Shown here piece by piece: positions 25,814 through 34,343 of a stretch of DNA of 38,965 nucleotides. Every line of letters starts with the position of its first letter. The first letter of the stretch is position 1. Origin of the DNA: an uncultured Treponema sp. (GTDB taxonomy: Bacteria; Spirochaetota; Spirochaetia; Treponematales; Treponemataceae). Where the stretch lies: contig CAMPAL010000010.1 of assembly GCA_946631855.1 (NCBI GenBank), positions 1 through 38,965 of the forward strand. The letters run 5' to 3'. The notes under the pieces are model-generated. The model ran no database searches and was not told the origin of the DNA. It was given only the letters and a program-made list of their open reading frames with translations. A program made the translations under genes and the position numbers.

Positions 25814-27967
25814 TTAAATCTTTTTTAATGGGGCTTTGAAACTCATTTTTCTTGGAGTGGAAACATTCTCAAATTTAACCGTATAAACGTGTTTTGTTAA
25901 ATCTATTTCAAGAATTTGGCCTTTTCCTAAAATATTGTGTAAAACCATGTCGCCGGTGGAAAGCTCTGATAATTCAGAAAGTTTTTCCAGTTTATCCTGA
26001 GAATGCTTTATTTCAAGTGCAGATTTTCTTACCAGATGTTCAGGAAGTTCTACCTCGTAATTCAAAAGTTCTTTATCAACATCAAAAATAAATCGGGATG
26101 GATATCTGTAACCAAACCCCTGAACAGTTCCTTCTGCCTCTGTAAAATAAAGTTCTTTCTGAGCACGGGTGTATGCAACAAAAGCCAGTCGTCTTTCTTC
26201 TTCCATGCCATCCAGAGAATCAACTTTTTTACTTGGGAACATATTTTCATTCATCCCGGCAATAAATACAACAGGAAATTCCAGCCCCTTAGCAGTATGA
26301 ATTGTCATAAAACGGATTGCATCTTTACTTGTTCCGGCATCTGCATTTGTATACAAGGCGGCATGAGCCAGATAATTTTCCAGAGTACATTCTTCACCAC
26401 AGGAAGTTTCATACTCATAAATTGACTGTTTAAGCTCCGCAAGATTATCCAGGCGTTCCTGACTTCCTTCTGTTCTTAACTCCCTTTCATAGCCAGAATC
26501 ATTCATAAGAGCACTAAACACTTCTGAAATCTGCATATTTGAATAAGATGATGAATACTCTTCAACCAGGCTGATAAAGGAACGGGCCTTGGTGTTTGAA
26601 AAAAGTTCATCCTCAAGACTCTTTTTCAATGCATCATATAAAGAACCGCCATTTTTTTCCTGATATTCTTTAAGGAATGCTATTCTCCGCTCACCAATAT
26701 TTCTTTTTGGTGAATTAACTATTTTTAAAAAAGACAAATCATCTTTATAAGCAATCATTCTTAAATAAGAAAGGGAATCTTTTATCTCTTTTCTGTCAAA
26801 AAAAGGCTGACCGCTAAAAAGTGTATAAGTAATCTGTTTTTTCTGAAATGTTTCCTCAATAGTCCTGCTGATATAATGGGCTCTGTAAAGAACAACAATA
26901 TCGCTGGCAGAATATCCTTTGTTTAGGAGTTCTGTTACCTTATCTGCAATAAAAACAGCTTCATCTTCCGCTGATTTAGCATGAAAGAAATCTACTTTTG
27001 GACCAGATGGACAGGTTGCTATAAGATTTTTTTCTATTCGTTTTTTGTTCTTACTTATCAGCGAGTTTGCAACAGAAAGAATTTCCGGGGTAGAACGATA
27101 GTTTTTCATCATCATTATAGTTTTTACATTCGGAAAGTTTGAATCAAAATTCAAAAGATATCTGATATCAGCACCACGCCAGGTATAAATTGTCTGATCA
27201 GGATCGCCCACCACAAAAAGATTTTTATGAAAATCACAAAGAACTTTCACCAGTTCATACTGAATAAAATCAATATCCTGGAATTCATCTACCATTATGT
27301 ATTCCAGTCTTTCCTGCCACTTCTGTTTTATCTCCGGATTTTTCTGAAAAATATACAAAACAAATTTTAAAAGATCATTGTAATCAAGTCCGAAACATTT
27401 CTTTTCCTGATACAAATATCCGTAAAAAATGATGTCTTCTACTTCTGTAGCTTCCAGAAACTTCTGGTGAATCTGCTCTAAAGACATGCTGATTAAATCA
27501 ACATAATACTCTGGCTTTTTAAAAAGTTTCTGAATTTCAATCATATCGCGGGCTTTTGCGTATGTCATTTGCTGCAGAGTCAGGCCTCTTTCTTCATAAA
27601 CCAGACTCAGCATTGTATCAATATCTGAAATATCTAAAACAAGAAAACTTTTTGGATAAGAAACTGCATTAGAATCTTCCTGCAAAATACTTACACAGAA
27701 TCCATGGAAAGTTGAAATATAGCCCGTGTCATTATCACCCGTAAGTTTTCGGATTCGTGAGCGCATTTCGTTTGATGCTTTATTTGTAAAAGTAACGCAC
27801 AAAATATTTGATGGAAGAACTCCAACTTCATTTACAAGATAAGCAAAACGATATGTTAAAGCCCTTGTTTTTCCAGAACCGGCACCTGCAATAATTCTGA
27901 TAAAACCTTCTGTTGAAGTAACGGCTTCTCTCTGTTCCTCGTTTAAATCTTCCAGTCCTTTAGACAC
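25814..27967 (-). CDS. UvrD/PcrA-type superfamily I DNA helicase
   Basis: The 717-aa protein has all helicase motifs: Q motif LNEEQREAV, Walker A AGAGSGKTRA, Walker B VDEFQDID, motif III VGDPDQTIYTWRGA, motif IV NYRSTPEIL, motif V TIHTAKGLEFPVVF and motif VI VAYTRAQKELY. It ends with a small Tudor-like domain (GDMVLHNILGKGQILEI) as in PcrA. These 3'-5' helicases act in excision repair, replication and removal of RecA or stalled RNA polymerase. The GTG start at 27967 is preceded by GGGGTGGG. It follows the LD-carboxypeptidase gene by 20 nt, forming a three-gene unit. PcrA and UvrD cannot be told apart with certainty. Confidence 0.93.
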   Translation of the reverse strand: MSKGLEDLNEEQREAVTSTEGFIRIIAGAGSGKTRALTYRFAYLVNEVGVLPSNILCVTFTNKASNEMRSRIRKLTGDNDTGYISTFHGFCVSILQEDSNAVSYPKSFLVLDISDIDTMLSLVYEERGLTLQQMTYAKARDMIEIQKLFKKPEYYVDLISMSLEQIHQKFLEATEVEDIIFYGYLYQEKKCFGLDYNDLLKFVLYIFQKNPEIKQKWQERLEYIMVDEFQDIDFIQYELVKVLCDFHKNLFVVGDPDQTIYTWRGADIRYLLNFDSNFPNVKTIMMMKNYRSTPEILSVANSLISKNKKRIEKNLIATCPSGPKVDFFHAKSAEDEAVFIADKVTELLNKGYSASDIVVLYRAHYISRTIEETFQKKQITYTLFSGQPFFDRKEIKDSLSYLRMIAYKDDLSFLKIVNSPKRNIGERRIAFLKEYQEKNGGSLYDALKKSLEDELFSNTKARSFISLVEEYSSSYSNMQISEVFSALMNDSGYERELRTEGSQERLDNLAELKQSIYEYETSCGEECTLENYLAHAALYTNADAGTSKDAIRFMTIHTAKGLEFPVVFIAGMNENMFPSKKVDSLDGMEEERRLAFVAYTRAQKELYFTEAEGTVQGFGYRYPSRFIFDVDKELLNYEVELPEHLVRKSALEIKHSQDKLEKLSELSELSTGDMVLHNILGKGQILEIDLTKHVYTVKFENVSTPRKMSFKAPLKKI

Positions 27968-27987
27968 TTAATCCCACCCCGAAAAAA

Positions 27988-29022
27988 CTACAAATCAAAT
28001 TTACAGCTGAAATTTTCCCCTTTTACCTGAAGAAATGCATTTGCACCCATTACAAGAGGAATATCTGGAGCAATATGGCCAAAATCAGCATCCATTACAA
28101 GAGGTACTCCCAAATCGCCCAGAATATCTGTAACTGCATTATACTGATTTACACCCATCATATCCTTTTTCCAGGCTGCAAGCGGGCGACCAATTAAAAA
28201 TCCTGAAGCATTCTTAAACCATCCGCATTCTTTTAAATGCCACAAAGAACGCCTTATATCCATTGGACTTAAATCGCAGGCCTCCAGTGCCCAGATGATA
28301 CTTTCGTTTTCAGAATTAAATTTTTCTACAAAATCAAAACGACTTCCGGCAAGATTGTTCAAAACATCAAGACAACCGCCAATCATCACACCACTAAAAG
28401 AAACTTCTTTATTTTCCGGGAAAAATCTGAGTTCTTTTTTTTGAGTCAAAATGTAAGGGCTCAGAGGATCTGCTTTTTTAGCTTCTGTTCCGTCTTCCGG
28501 CAACTGGAATTTCTTATAACCTTCAAAAATTGATTTTCGCCCTTCCATCAGTTGCAGAGTATCTTCTTCGGCAGCTTCCCAGGGCTTTCCAAAACCTGAA
28601 ATATTACTTCCGTAAATTGCCTTTACACCACAGCCAGTTACAAGCGGAAAAATAAAATTAGTATTATCGCTGTAACCCATAAACCATTTTGCAGGAGACG
28701 CTTTTATTCTTTCAAAATCAATGAAAGACAAAGTTTCGCACATAAGTTCGCCGCCACCTGCAGAAATAATAAAATCAATTTCAGGGTTACAATAAAAATC
28801 TACCAGTTCTTTTGCGGCAATCTGAGGCTTGGTGGAAATTCCAATTCCATCATTCATAAAAACCGTATCACCAGCCTTAATTTTATAGCCCAGACTTTCA
28901 AAATGCCTTTTTGCTTCCTGAAATCTTGTGATATATGGTTCAATTGTGCAGCCAAAGGAAGGAGCTGTAATACCGATTGTTGAGTCTTTTCTTAAAAATG
29001 GGGGCCTTACAATTTTACTCAT
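27988..29022 (-). CDS. LD-carboxypeptidase, peptidase family S66
   Basis: The 344-aa protein begins with the family signature GITAPSFG. The nucleophilic serine lies in FMGYSDNTN, and the catalytic Glu and His are expected in LEACD and in FGHIAPDIPLV. No signal peptide is seen, so it acts in the cytoplasm. Family S66 enzymes cleave L,D bonds of recycled muropeptide tetrapeptides (LdcA) or other peptide substrates such as microcin C7 (MccF). The choice between LdcA and MccF is not clear from sequence. The start overlaps the stop of the GGDEF gene by four bases (ATGA), so translation is probably coupled. Confidence 0.88.
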   Translation of the reverse strand: MSKIVRPPFLRKDSTIGITAPSFGCTIEPYITRFQEAKRHFESLGYKIKAGDTVFMNDGIGISTKPQIAAKELVDFYCNPEIDFIISAGGGELMCETLSFIDFERIKASPAKWFMGYSDNTNFIFPLVTGCGVKAIYGSNISGFGKPWEAAEEDTLQLMEGRKSIFEGYKKFQLPEDGTEAKKADPLSPYILTQKKELRFFPENKEVSFSGVMIGGCLDVLNNLAGSRFDFVEKFNSENESIIWALEACDLSPMDIRRSLWHLKECGWFKNASGFLIGRPLAAWKKDMMGVNQYNAVTDILGDLGVPLVMDADFGHIAPDIPLVMGANAFLQVKGENFSCKFDL

Positions 29023-30986
29023 ACAGCAGCTGAATGTTTCTTCCGTTTTTCTTCGTATAAAGACTTATCTGCTTCTGTTAAAAGTTTTGTAAGGATTGAT
29101 GAAGAGGATAAATCTACAGCTCCAAGACTAATTGAAATTTCAAAAGGAAGTTCCATCTCTTTCGAAACAACTGCATTTAATCTTTTTATTTTTGCCCTGA
29201 TTACATCCACCTGCTGCATAGTCATACTGCTGGCAACAATACCAAATTCATCACCACTTAGACGGGCTATAATATCACTAACACGGAAAGCTCTTTTTAA
29301 AACTTCTGCCTGTGCTTTAAGGGCTTTATCACCCATTTCATGACCATAAGTATCATTTATATTTTTTAGACCATCCATATCTGCAATAAATACCAGAGAT
29401 GAATTATTAATTTCAGAAGCAATATCAATTGTACGCTGACCAATTTCCATAAAACCACGGCGATTCAACAAGTGTGTAAGATCATCAGTTTTTGCCTGCT
29501 GGGAAAGATCGTTATTTGCTTCAGAAAGATGATGATTTTCATTTGTCAGTTCTTCATTATGAACAATGTTGTTTGTATATTCGATGGCAGAAGAAATTGC
29601 ACTTATCAATATTTTCAGATTGACGGTATATGCACCAAAAGTTTTTTTTCTAGGCTTTGCAACTAAATATCCGTAATTTGCTTCCCCAGAAAAAATAGGA
29701 TAGATGATATACGCACCTTTCTCTTCTCTTACAGAATTAATTGGACAAAGACTTCTGTGACGGTTGAAAACAATTTCAGGTTTGTAGCTTTTTACATCGC
29801 CCTTGCGGGTTGAATACATAATCATTTCAACTTTTGCCGGTATATCTGCTTCCTGATGTTTATGCAGGAAAACTGGTTCATCATACAAACAGATTGCCAG
29901 ATCTTCCATCATTGCTACATCAACCAGAAAGTTCAAATTGAAAAACAACTGTTTTAAGGTGTTTGCTGCTTTTACTAAATCGAGCAGAGAACCATATTTA
30001 TGTTTTTCAAGAATTTCGTTCATGTAAAGTTCAAGAATATTTCCTTTAAGAGTTGTATCCTGACAGATTTTTCCTTCAGTATTTTTGAAAATAAAAGAAG
30101 GATCTGATTTACTAATACATCCGCAAGATTGTCTGTACACAGGGAATAAATCAGAAAAGATTTTATGTTCAAGTTTTTCGCCATTCAAAACTCTGAGAGC
30201 AATTTCTGCACATTTTGCCCCCTGCCCCACAATATTCTGATTGATGGTGGAAAGTTTTGGTGTAGAAAGACTTGCATAAATAGAATCATCAAAACTAACA
30301 ATCTTAACATCTTCAGGAACAGAAACTCCTAAAGAATCAAGAACTCTATTTGCACCAACGACCATTAAATCGCTGGAAGAAACAATTGCATCAAATTTTA
30401 CATCAGCTTTTGATTTTAATTTTTCTCTAAAAACTCTTTCTGCTTCTGCATCAACAAAAGCACCGTCAAAAAGAAATTCTTCGTTAAATTCCAGTCCATT
30501 TTTTTTCATGGCACTTAAGAAACATTCGTATCTTTCTTTTGCTTCAGGAGAACCAGTTGAGCAGGCAGAAATAAAGGCAATTTTTGAACAGCCATGAACT
30601 TCTTTTAGATGTTTAACTATATCATCAAAAGATTTGTTACAATTATTAACGACTGCATAACAATTTCCTGTATCAAGTTCAATCGAAGCAGAAATTACAG
30701 GTCTGTTATCTAACTGAGAAACTACTTCTTCCAGCTTCTGTTTATTCCAGAGTGAACAATAAACTGCAGAAATGATGATATAAGCGTCAATTTGTTTTGA
30801 TTTTAAAAGTTCAGCCCCCGACCAATACTGATATTCAAAAATTCCTGGAGAATCATGACTGAACAAAGTTTGAGTTATAAAAACATTAACATCAGGACAA
30901 TTTTCATAAAATTCCAAAACTCCTTTTATAAAATCCTGACAATGCTCTACTGTAAAATCTGATGCTAATACAGCAATATTCTTCAT
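29019..30986 (-). CDS. Diguanylate cyclase with cytoplasmic LacI-type ligand-binding sensor
   Basis: The 655-aa protein starts directly with a periplasmic-binding-protein-like fold of the LacI/GalR type (residues 1-290, KNIAVLASDFTVEHCQ, VSFDDSIYASLSTPKLSTI), but with no signal peptide and no HTH. A middle helical/GAF-like region follows (about 300-480). The C-terminal GGDEF domain has DDLTHLLNRRGF and ARLSGDEFGIV. The active site reads SGDEF, an accepted variant, and RVSD five residues upstream forms the inhibitory I-site. It should make cyclic di-GMP in response to a small ligand, perhaps a sugar. It heads a unit with LD-carboxypeptidase and UvrD/PcrA and has its own promoter. Confidence 0.88.
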   Translation of the reverse strand: MKNIAVLASDFTVEHCQDFIKGVLEFYENCPDVNVFITQTLFSHDSPGIFEYQYWSGAELLKSKQIDAYIIISAVYCSLWNKQKLEEVVSQLDNRPVISASIELDTGNCYAVVNNCNKSFDDIVKHLKEVHGCSKIAFISACSTGSPEAKERYECFLSAMKKNGLEFNEEFLFDGAFVDAEAERVFREKLKSKADVKFDAIVSSSDLMVVGANRVLDSLGVSVPEDVKIVSFDDSIYASLSTPKLSTINQNIVGQGAKCAEIALRVLNGEKLEHKIFSDLFPVYRQSCGCISKSDPSFIFKNTEGKICQDTTLKGNILELYMNEILEKHKYGSLLDLVKAANTLKQLFFNLNFLVDVAMMEDLAICLYDEPVFLHKHQEADIPAKVEMIMYSTRKGDVKSYKPEIVFNRHRSLCPINSVREEKGAYIIYPIFSGEANYGYLVAKPRKKTFGAYTVNLKILISAISSAIEYTNNIVHNEELTNENHHLSEANNDLSQQAKTDDLTHLLNRRGFMEIGQRTIDIASEINNSSLVFIADMDGLKNINDTYGHEMGDKALKAQAEVLKRAFRVSDIIARLSGDEFGIVASSMTMQQVDVIRAKIKRLNAVVSKEMELPFEISISLGAVDLSSSSILTKLLTEADKSLYEEKRKKHSAAV

Positions 30987-31011
30987 AAGTCCTGTAAATC
31001 CTAACTAAAAA

Positions 31012-31040
31012 ATTATATCTGTATAATACTCTTTGAGCAA
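31012..31040 (-). promoter_or_regulatory. Promoter of the sensor-GGDEF operon
   Basis: Minus strand: TTGCTC (31035-31040), a 17-bp spacer and TATAAT (31012-31017). The ATG at 30986 follows with AGGA upstream, a normal leadered mRNA. Confidence 0.65.
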
Positions 31041-31070
31041 ACAAAATAATAAACTTGTGCAGATAAGGTT

Positions 31071-32432
31071 TTAAGCCAACTCTCTGGTTAAATCTTTTAC
31101 CCACTTATACTTTTTATAATGAAAAATGACCCATGGAATTTTTCCGACTTCATCAAGACAGGTACAGGCATAAACTAAAAGTACCGGCCACTTAAGAAAA
31201 AAAGTTCCCAAAGCGGCCAGAGGAACTGCAATTCCCCACATACAAATAGCAAGACTATACATATCAAACATAGTATCACCACCTGCCGAAAAAATCCCAC
31301 TTATTAATACTGTATTAATTACACGTCCAATCATATAAATGGCCATTATGACCATCATTCCAAAAAGATAACTTTGTGCACCATCAGACAGTTTTACAAA
31401 CTTCATAACAAGTGGAGTTACCAGAAACATTATTCCTGTAGAAGCAAACCCTAATATTATAGAAATCCAGAAAAGACGGTCGCCATAGAGTTTGCCTGTC
31501 TCAAGTCTTCCGGCTCCAAGTTCATTTCCTACCAGAATGCCGCCGCCACTTGCAATACCATTACAAAGACAACAAACCAGATCTCTTACAACCGCAGCAA
31601 TAGAATTCGACGCGGCGGCATCTGCACCAAGATGGCCCATAAAGGCGGTGTAAGAAGTAAATCCAACACCCCAGAAAAGACAAGCCCCCAGAAGCGGAAG
31701 AGTTGTTTTTATAAAATCTGCATACAAAACAGAATTTCGCTTAAAAAGTCTTTTTATTTCTAAACAAATATAGGAATATCTGAACGAAAGAAAAACTGCC
31801 ATTAACAATTCAACAATTCTGGCAATTAAAGTTGCAATTGCAGCACCCCTGACCCCCATTGCAGGAAGACCGAAAAATCCATAAATAAATACTGCATTTA
31901 AAAGAATATTCAAAATAACTGCTGTAGAACTGATAATTGCAGTCGCTTTTGCATGATCACTTACCTTCATAATTGCAAGGTAACACTGAGAAATTGATGT
32001 TAATAAATAAGACCATCCTGCAATTTTTAAATAATCAATTCCTATTTCAATAAGTTCTGAATCATTTGTAAAAATGAGCATTAAATATTTTGGGAAAAAA
32101 ACACAGCCTGCCCAGAAGAAAATTGAAGAACCACCGCAAAATTTTATACTGATTGCAAAAATATCTTTTACAGTTTTTATATCTTTTTTTCCCCAGTACT
32201 GGGCACCCAGAATCGATGCGGCAGAAACTACGGCTGCAATAATCATATTCTGAATGAACTGAACTTGAGTTGCCAGAGAAACTGCAGCCATTGAATTCTG
32301 TTCAACACTACCAAGCATAAGAGCATCAGCCGCAGCAACCAGAGCAAGCATAAGATTCTGAAGCATAATTGGAAGTGTCAGTTTCATCAGCTTTTCAAGA
32401 AAAAATTTATCTGAAAAAAGTTTAATTCTCAT
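31071..32432 (-). CDS. MATE family efflux transporter
   Basis: The 453-aa protein has about twelve hydrophobic helices in two related halves. The N-terminal LTLPIMLQNLMLALVAAADA and QFIQNMIIAAVVSAASILGAQYWG are typical MATE features. The second half carries GGILVGNELGAGRLETGKLYG. MATE pumps expel drugs or metabolites in exchange for sodium or protons; the substrate is unknown. The gene has its own -10 box eight bases before the ATG. Its stop lies about 85 bases before the GGDEF operon start. No sign of damage. Confidence 0.92.
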   Translation of the reverse strand: MRIKLFSDKFFLEKLMKLTLPIMLQNLMLALVAAADALMLGSVEQNSMAAVSLATQVQFIQNMIIAAVVSAASILGAQYWGKKDIKTVKDIFAISIKFCGGSSIFFWAGCVFFPKYLMLIFTNDSELIEIGIDYLKIAGWSYLLTSISQCYLAIMKVSDHAKATAIISSTAVILNILLNAVFIYGFFGLPAMGVRGAAIATLIARIVELLMAVFLSFRYSYICLEIKRLFKRNSVLYADFIKTTLPLLGACLFWGVGFTSYTAFMGHLGADAAASNSIAAVVRDLVCCLCNGIASGGGILVGNELGAGRLETGKLYGDRLFWISIILGFASTGIMFLVTPLVMKFVKLSDGAQSYLFGMMVIMAIYMIGRVINTVLISGIFSAGGDTMFDMYSLAICMWGIAVPLAALGTFFLKWPVLLVYACTCLDEVGKIPWVIFHYKKYKWVKDLTRELA

Positions 32433-32440
32433 ATTCTCTT

Positions 32441-32446
32441 ATTATA
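32441..32446 (-). promoter_or_regulatory. -10 box of the MATE gene, 8 nt from the start codon
   Basis: TATAAT on the minus strand followed by AAGAGAAT and the ATG. Only a weak AGAG precedes the start. This fits a leaderless or very short leader mRNA. The -35 is not clear. Confidence 0.45.
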
Positions 32447-32559
32447 CAAATTTTTAAAAAAGATTTTTATGTACAAAAATATATCAATCTTGTATAAGGC
32501 TTTAATTATCATTGTAGCGATAACCAGAAAAAGATGATATTTTATGCTAAAATATAGAT

Positions 32560-32778
32560 ATGATTCAAAAGCCAGGATGGACTTACAGATATATAGAAAT
32601 TCTCGGTCAGTACATTGCCGTTAACGACAAAACCGGCGTTCTTTACACCGAGGATAAAACAATGTACACCCCGGAAGAATGCCGGCTTTTAGAAAAAAGA
32701 GACTTTCAACTCCCGGAATTTGTTCACCGGGTAAAGAAAGTTTTTAATGGAATTTTAGTTCAAAACACCTGGGATTAA
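32560..32778 (+). CDS. Small 72-aa hypothetical protein
   Basis: The protein begins MIQKPGWTYRYIEILGQYIA and is rich in aromatic and charged residues, with a predicted beta-rich N-terminal half (VNDKTGVLYTEDKTMYTPEE) and a helix after. No family is recognised. It has an extended -10 (TGCTAAAAT, 32545-32553) six bases before its ATG and no Shine-Dalgarno sequence. Its last four bases overlap the end of the Rrf2 gene tail to tail. Codon-like composition (aromatic spread, charged pairs, several well-spaced Gly/Pro) suggests a real gene, but this rests on judgement. Confidence 0.55.
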   Translation: MIQKPGWTYRYIEILGQYIAVNDKTGVLYTEDKTMYTPEECRLLEKRDFQLPEFVHRVKKVFNGILVQNTWD

Positions 32779-33200
32779 ATACAATAATCAAATCCTGTAA
32801 AATCCCGGTTCTTCTGAGCAACTTCTTCCAAAGTTACAGAATCAACATAATGATTTATCAGATCTCCAAAATCTTTCCAAAAAGCATCATTTCCAACAGA
32901 ACTTAAAGAGTTAGATTCAGTTTTAGAAAATGGTGTAAGATCTCCCTCCAGAGCCCTTAAAATTTCTCCAACCGTATATTCTTCCGGCCGTCTTGAAAGT
33001 CTATATCCACCATTATTTCCACGTAGACCAGAAACCAGTCCAGACTTACTCAACTGAACTAAAATCTGCTCAAGATATTTTACAGAAAGATTATGACGAT
33101 GTGACAAAAGTTTCAAAGGAACGTACTTTTCAGGATCCTGTTCTGCAAGTTCAGTCATGATTAATAGAGCATACTGCCCTCTTGTTGAAATTTTTAACAT
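32775..33200 (-). CDS. Rrf2 family transcriptional regulator
   Basis: The 141-aa protein has the family's N-terminal winged helix: MLKISTRGQYALLIMTELAE, then LSVKYLEQILVQLSKSGLV and RGNNGGYRLSRRPEEYTVGEIL. The three cysteines that bind a [2Fe-2S] cluster in IscR and NsrR are absent from the expected 90-105 region (only one Cys, four codons from the end region, FDYCI). It therefore probably senses something other than an iron-sulfur cluster, as CymR does. A dyad upstream overlaps its own promoter, so autorepression is likely. RBS GTGGAG precedes the ATG. Confidence 0.92.
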   Translation of the reverse strand: MLKISTRGQYALLIMTELAEQDPEKYVPLKLLSHRHNLSVKYLEQILVQLSKSGLVSGLRGNNGGYRLSRRPEEYTVGEILRALEGDLTPFSKTESNSLSSVGNDAFWKDFGDLINHYVDSVTLEEVAQKNRDFTGFDYCI

Positions 33201-33218
33201 AATTTTTCTCCACTTTTT

Positions 33219-33253
33219 ATTATATCATATTACCTACTATTATGCTAGGTAAT
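33219..33253. promoter_or_regulatory. Rrf2 promoter with overlapping dyad operator
   Basis: A perfect dyad with 8-bp arms ATTACCTA (33229-33236) and TAGGTAAT (33246-33253), nine bases apart, covers the -35 and spacer of the minus-strand -10 TATAAT (33219-33224). It lies in the divergent gap between the regulator gene and apbE, 73 bases from the apbE start, so one protein could act on both. Confidence 0.65.
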
Positions 33254-33326
33254 AATCAAAAAAATCAACCTCTTCCCAATCCTTTTTGAACTTTAAACAA
33301 CTTTCTTAAAATGCTACCTTTGCTTC

Positions 33327-34343
33327 ATGCAGAAAAAATGTTTTTTATTATTGCTAACTCTTTCAGTATTTCTTATTTCCTGTTCAAATTCCTCTGATAC
33401 ACTTTCTTTTGAATCAATGAACACTTTTATGACGATCAAAAGTTTCGGGAAAAATTCCAAACAGGCAAATCTTCTGGCTCAAAAAGAAATATTAAATCTT
33501 GAAAATCTGATTTCTACAACAAATCCCAAAAGTGAAGTTTATATTCTTAATCATATGGAAAACCCAAAACTTCAGGTTAATGCCCTTACAAAAGATATTT
33601 TAACTTATGCCCTCAAAACTGCAGAAAAAACAGACGGAGCCCTTAATCCAGCCCTTTATCCCATTACTTCTGCCTGGGGTTTTACAAATGAAAACTACCG
33701 TATTCCAGATGACAAAGAAATTTCAGAACTCCTGAAACTCACAGATTATTCAAAAATCAGCATAAATGAAAATCTGGTAAGCATGCCAAAAGATTTTATG
33801 ATTGATCTTGGTGCTGTAGGAAAAGGTTATGCAGGTGATCTGGCAATTTTGATATTAAAATCACAGGGGATAAATTCAGCAATTTTAGATTTAGGCGGAA
33901 ACATCCAGACTCTCGGCAAAAAGGCAGACGGCACAAACTGGTCTATCGGAATAAAAAATCCATGGGGAAGAAATGTTATTGCAGGCCTCCAGATTTCGGA
34001 CAAGGCTGTCATTACAAGCGGAGGATATGAACGCTATTTTACAGTAAATGACCAGAACTACATCCACGTTTTTGATGGAAAAACTGGAAAACCTGCCCAA
34101 AATGATATTACCAGCATTTCTATCATCACAGAAAAAGGCCTTTATGGAGATGCTTTAAGTACAGCTCTTTTTGTTATGGGCAAAGAAAAAGCCCTCGAAT
34201 ACTGGAGAAAAAACAAAAACTCTCCAGACGGGGCTTTCGACATGATTATTATTTCAACAGATAAAAAAATTACCTATACTGCAGGCCTCGAAAACAATAT
34301 TCAGATTCTTGCAGATTTTCTTACTGTAGAAAAAGCTAATTAA
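33327..34343 (+). CDS. apbE: FAD:protein FMN transferase, lipoprotein
   Basis: The 338-aa ApbE protein has a lipoprotein signal peptide ending FLISC. It attaches FMN to Thr or Ser in target flavoproteins such as Nqr/Rnf subunits. Family motifs are seen at FMTIKSFG, IDLGAVGKGYAGDL, AVITSGGYERYF, HVFDGKTGKP and the Mg-binding DALSTALFVMG. No Rnf or Nqr gene lies in this window, so the target is elsewhere. The ATG at 33327 has no Shine-Dalgarno sequence; TTGAAC at 33286 and TAAAAT at 33307-33312 give a weak promoter (15-bp spacing) 14 bases before the start. The end overlaps nadE tail to tail by four bases. Confidence 0.92.
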   Translation: MQKKCFLLLLTLSVFLISCSNSSDTLSFESMNTFMTIKSFGKNSKQANLLAQKEILNLENLISTTNPKSEVYILNHMENPKLQVNALTKDILTYALKTAEKTDGALNPALYPITSAWGFTNENYRIPDDKEISELLKLTDYSKISINENLVSMPKDFMIDLGAVGKGYAGDLAILILKSQGINSAILDLGGNIQTLGKKADGTNWSIGIKNPWGRNVIAGLQISDKAVITSGGYERYFTVNDQNYIHVFDGKTGKPAQNDITSISIITEKGLYGDALSTALFVMGKEKALEYWRKNKNSPDGAFDMIIISTDKKITYTAGLENNIQILADFLTVEKAN

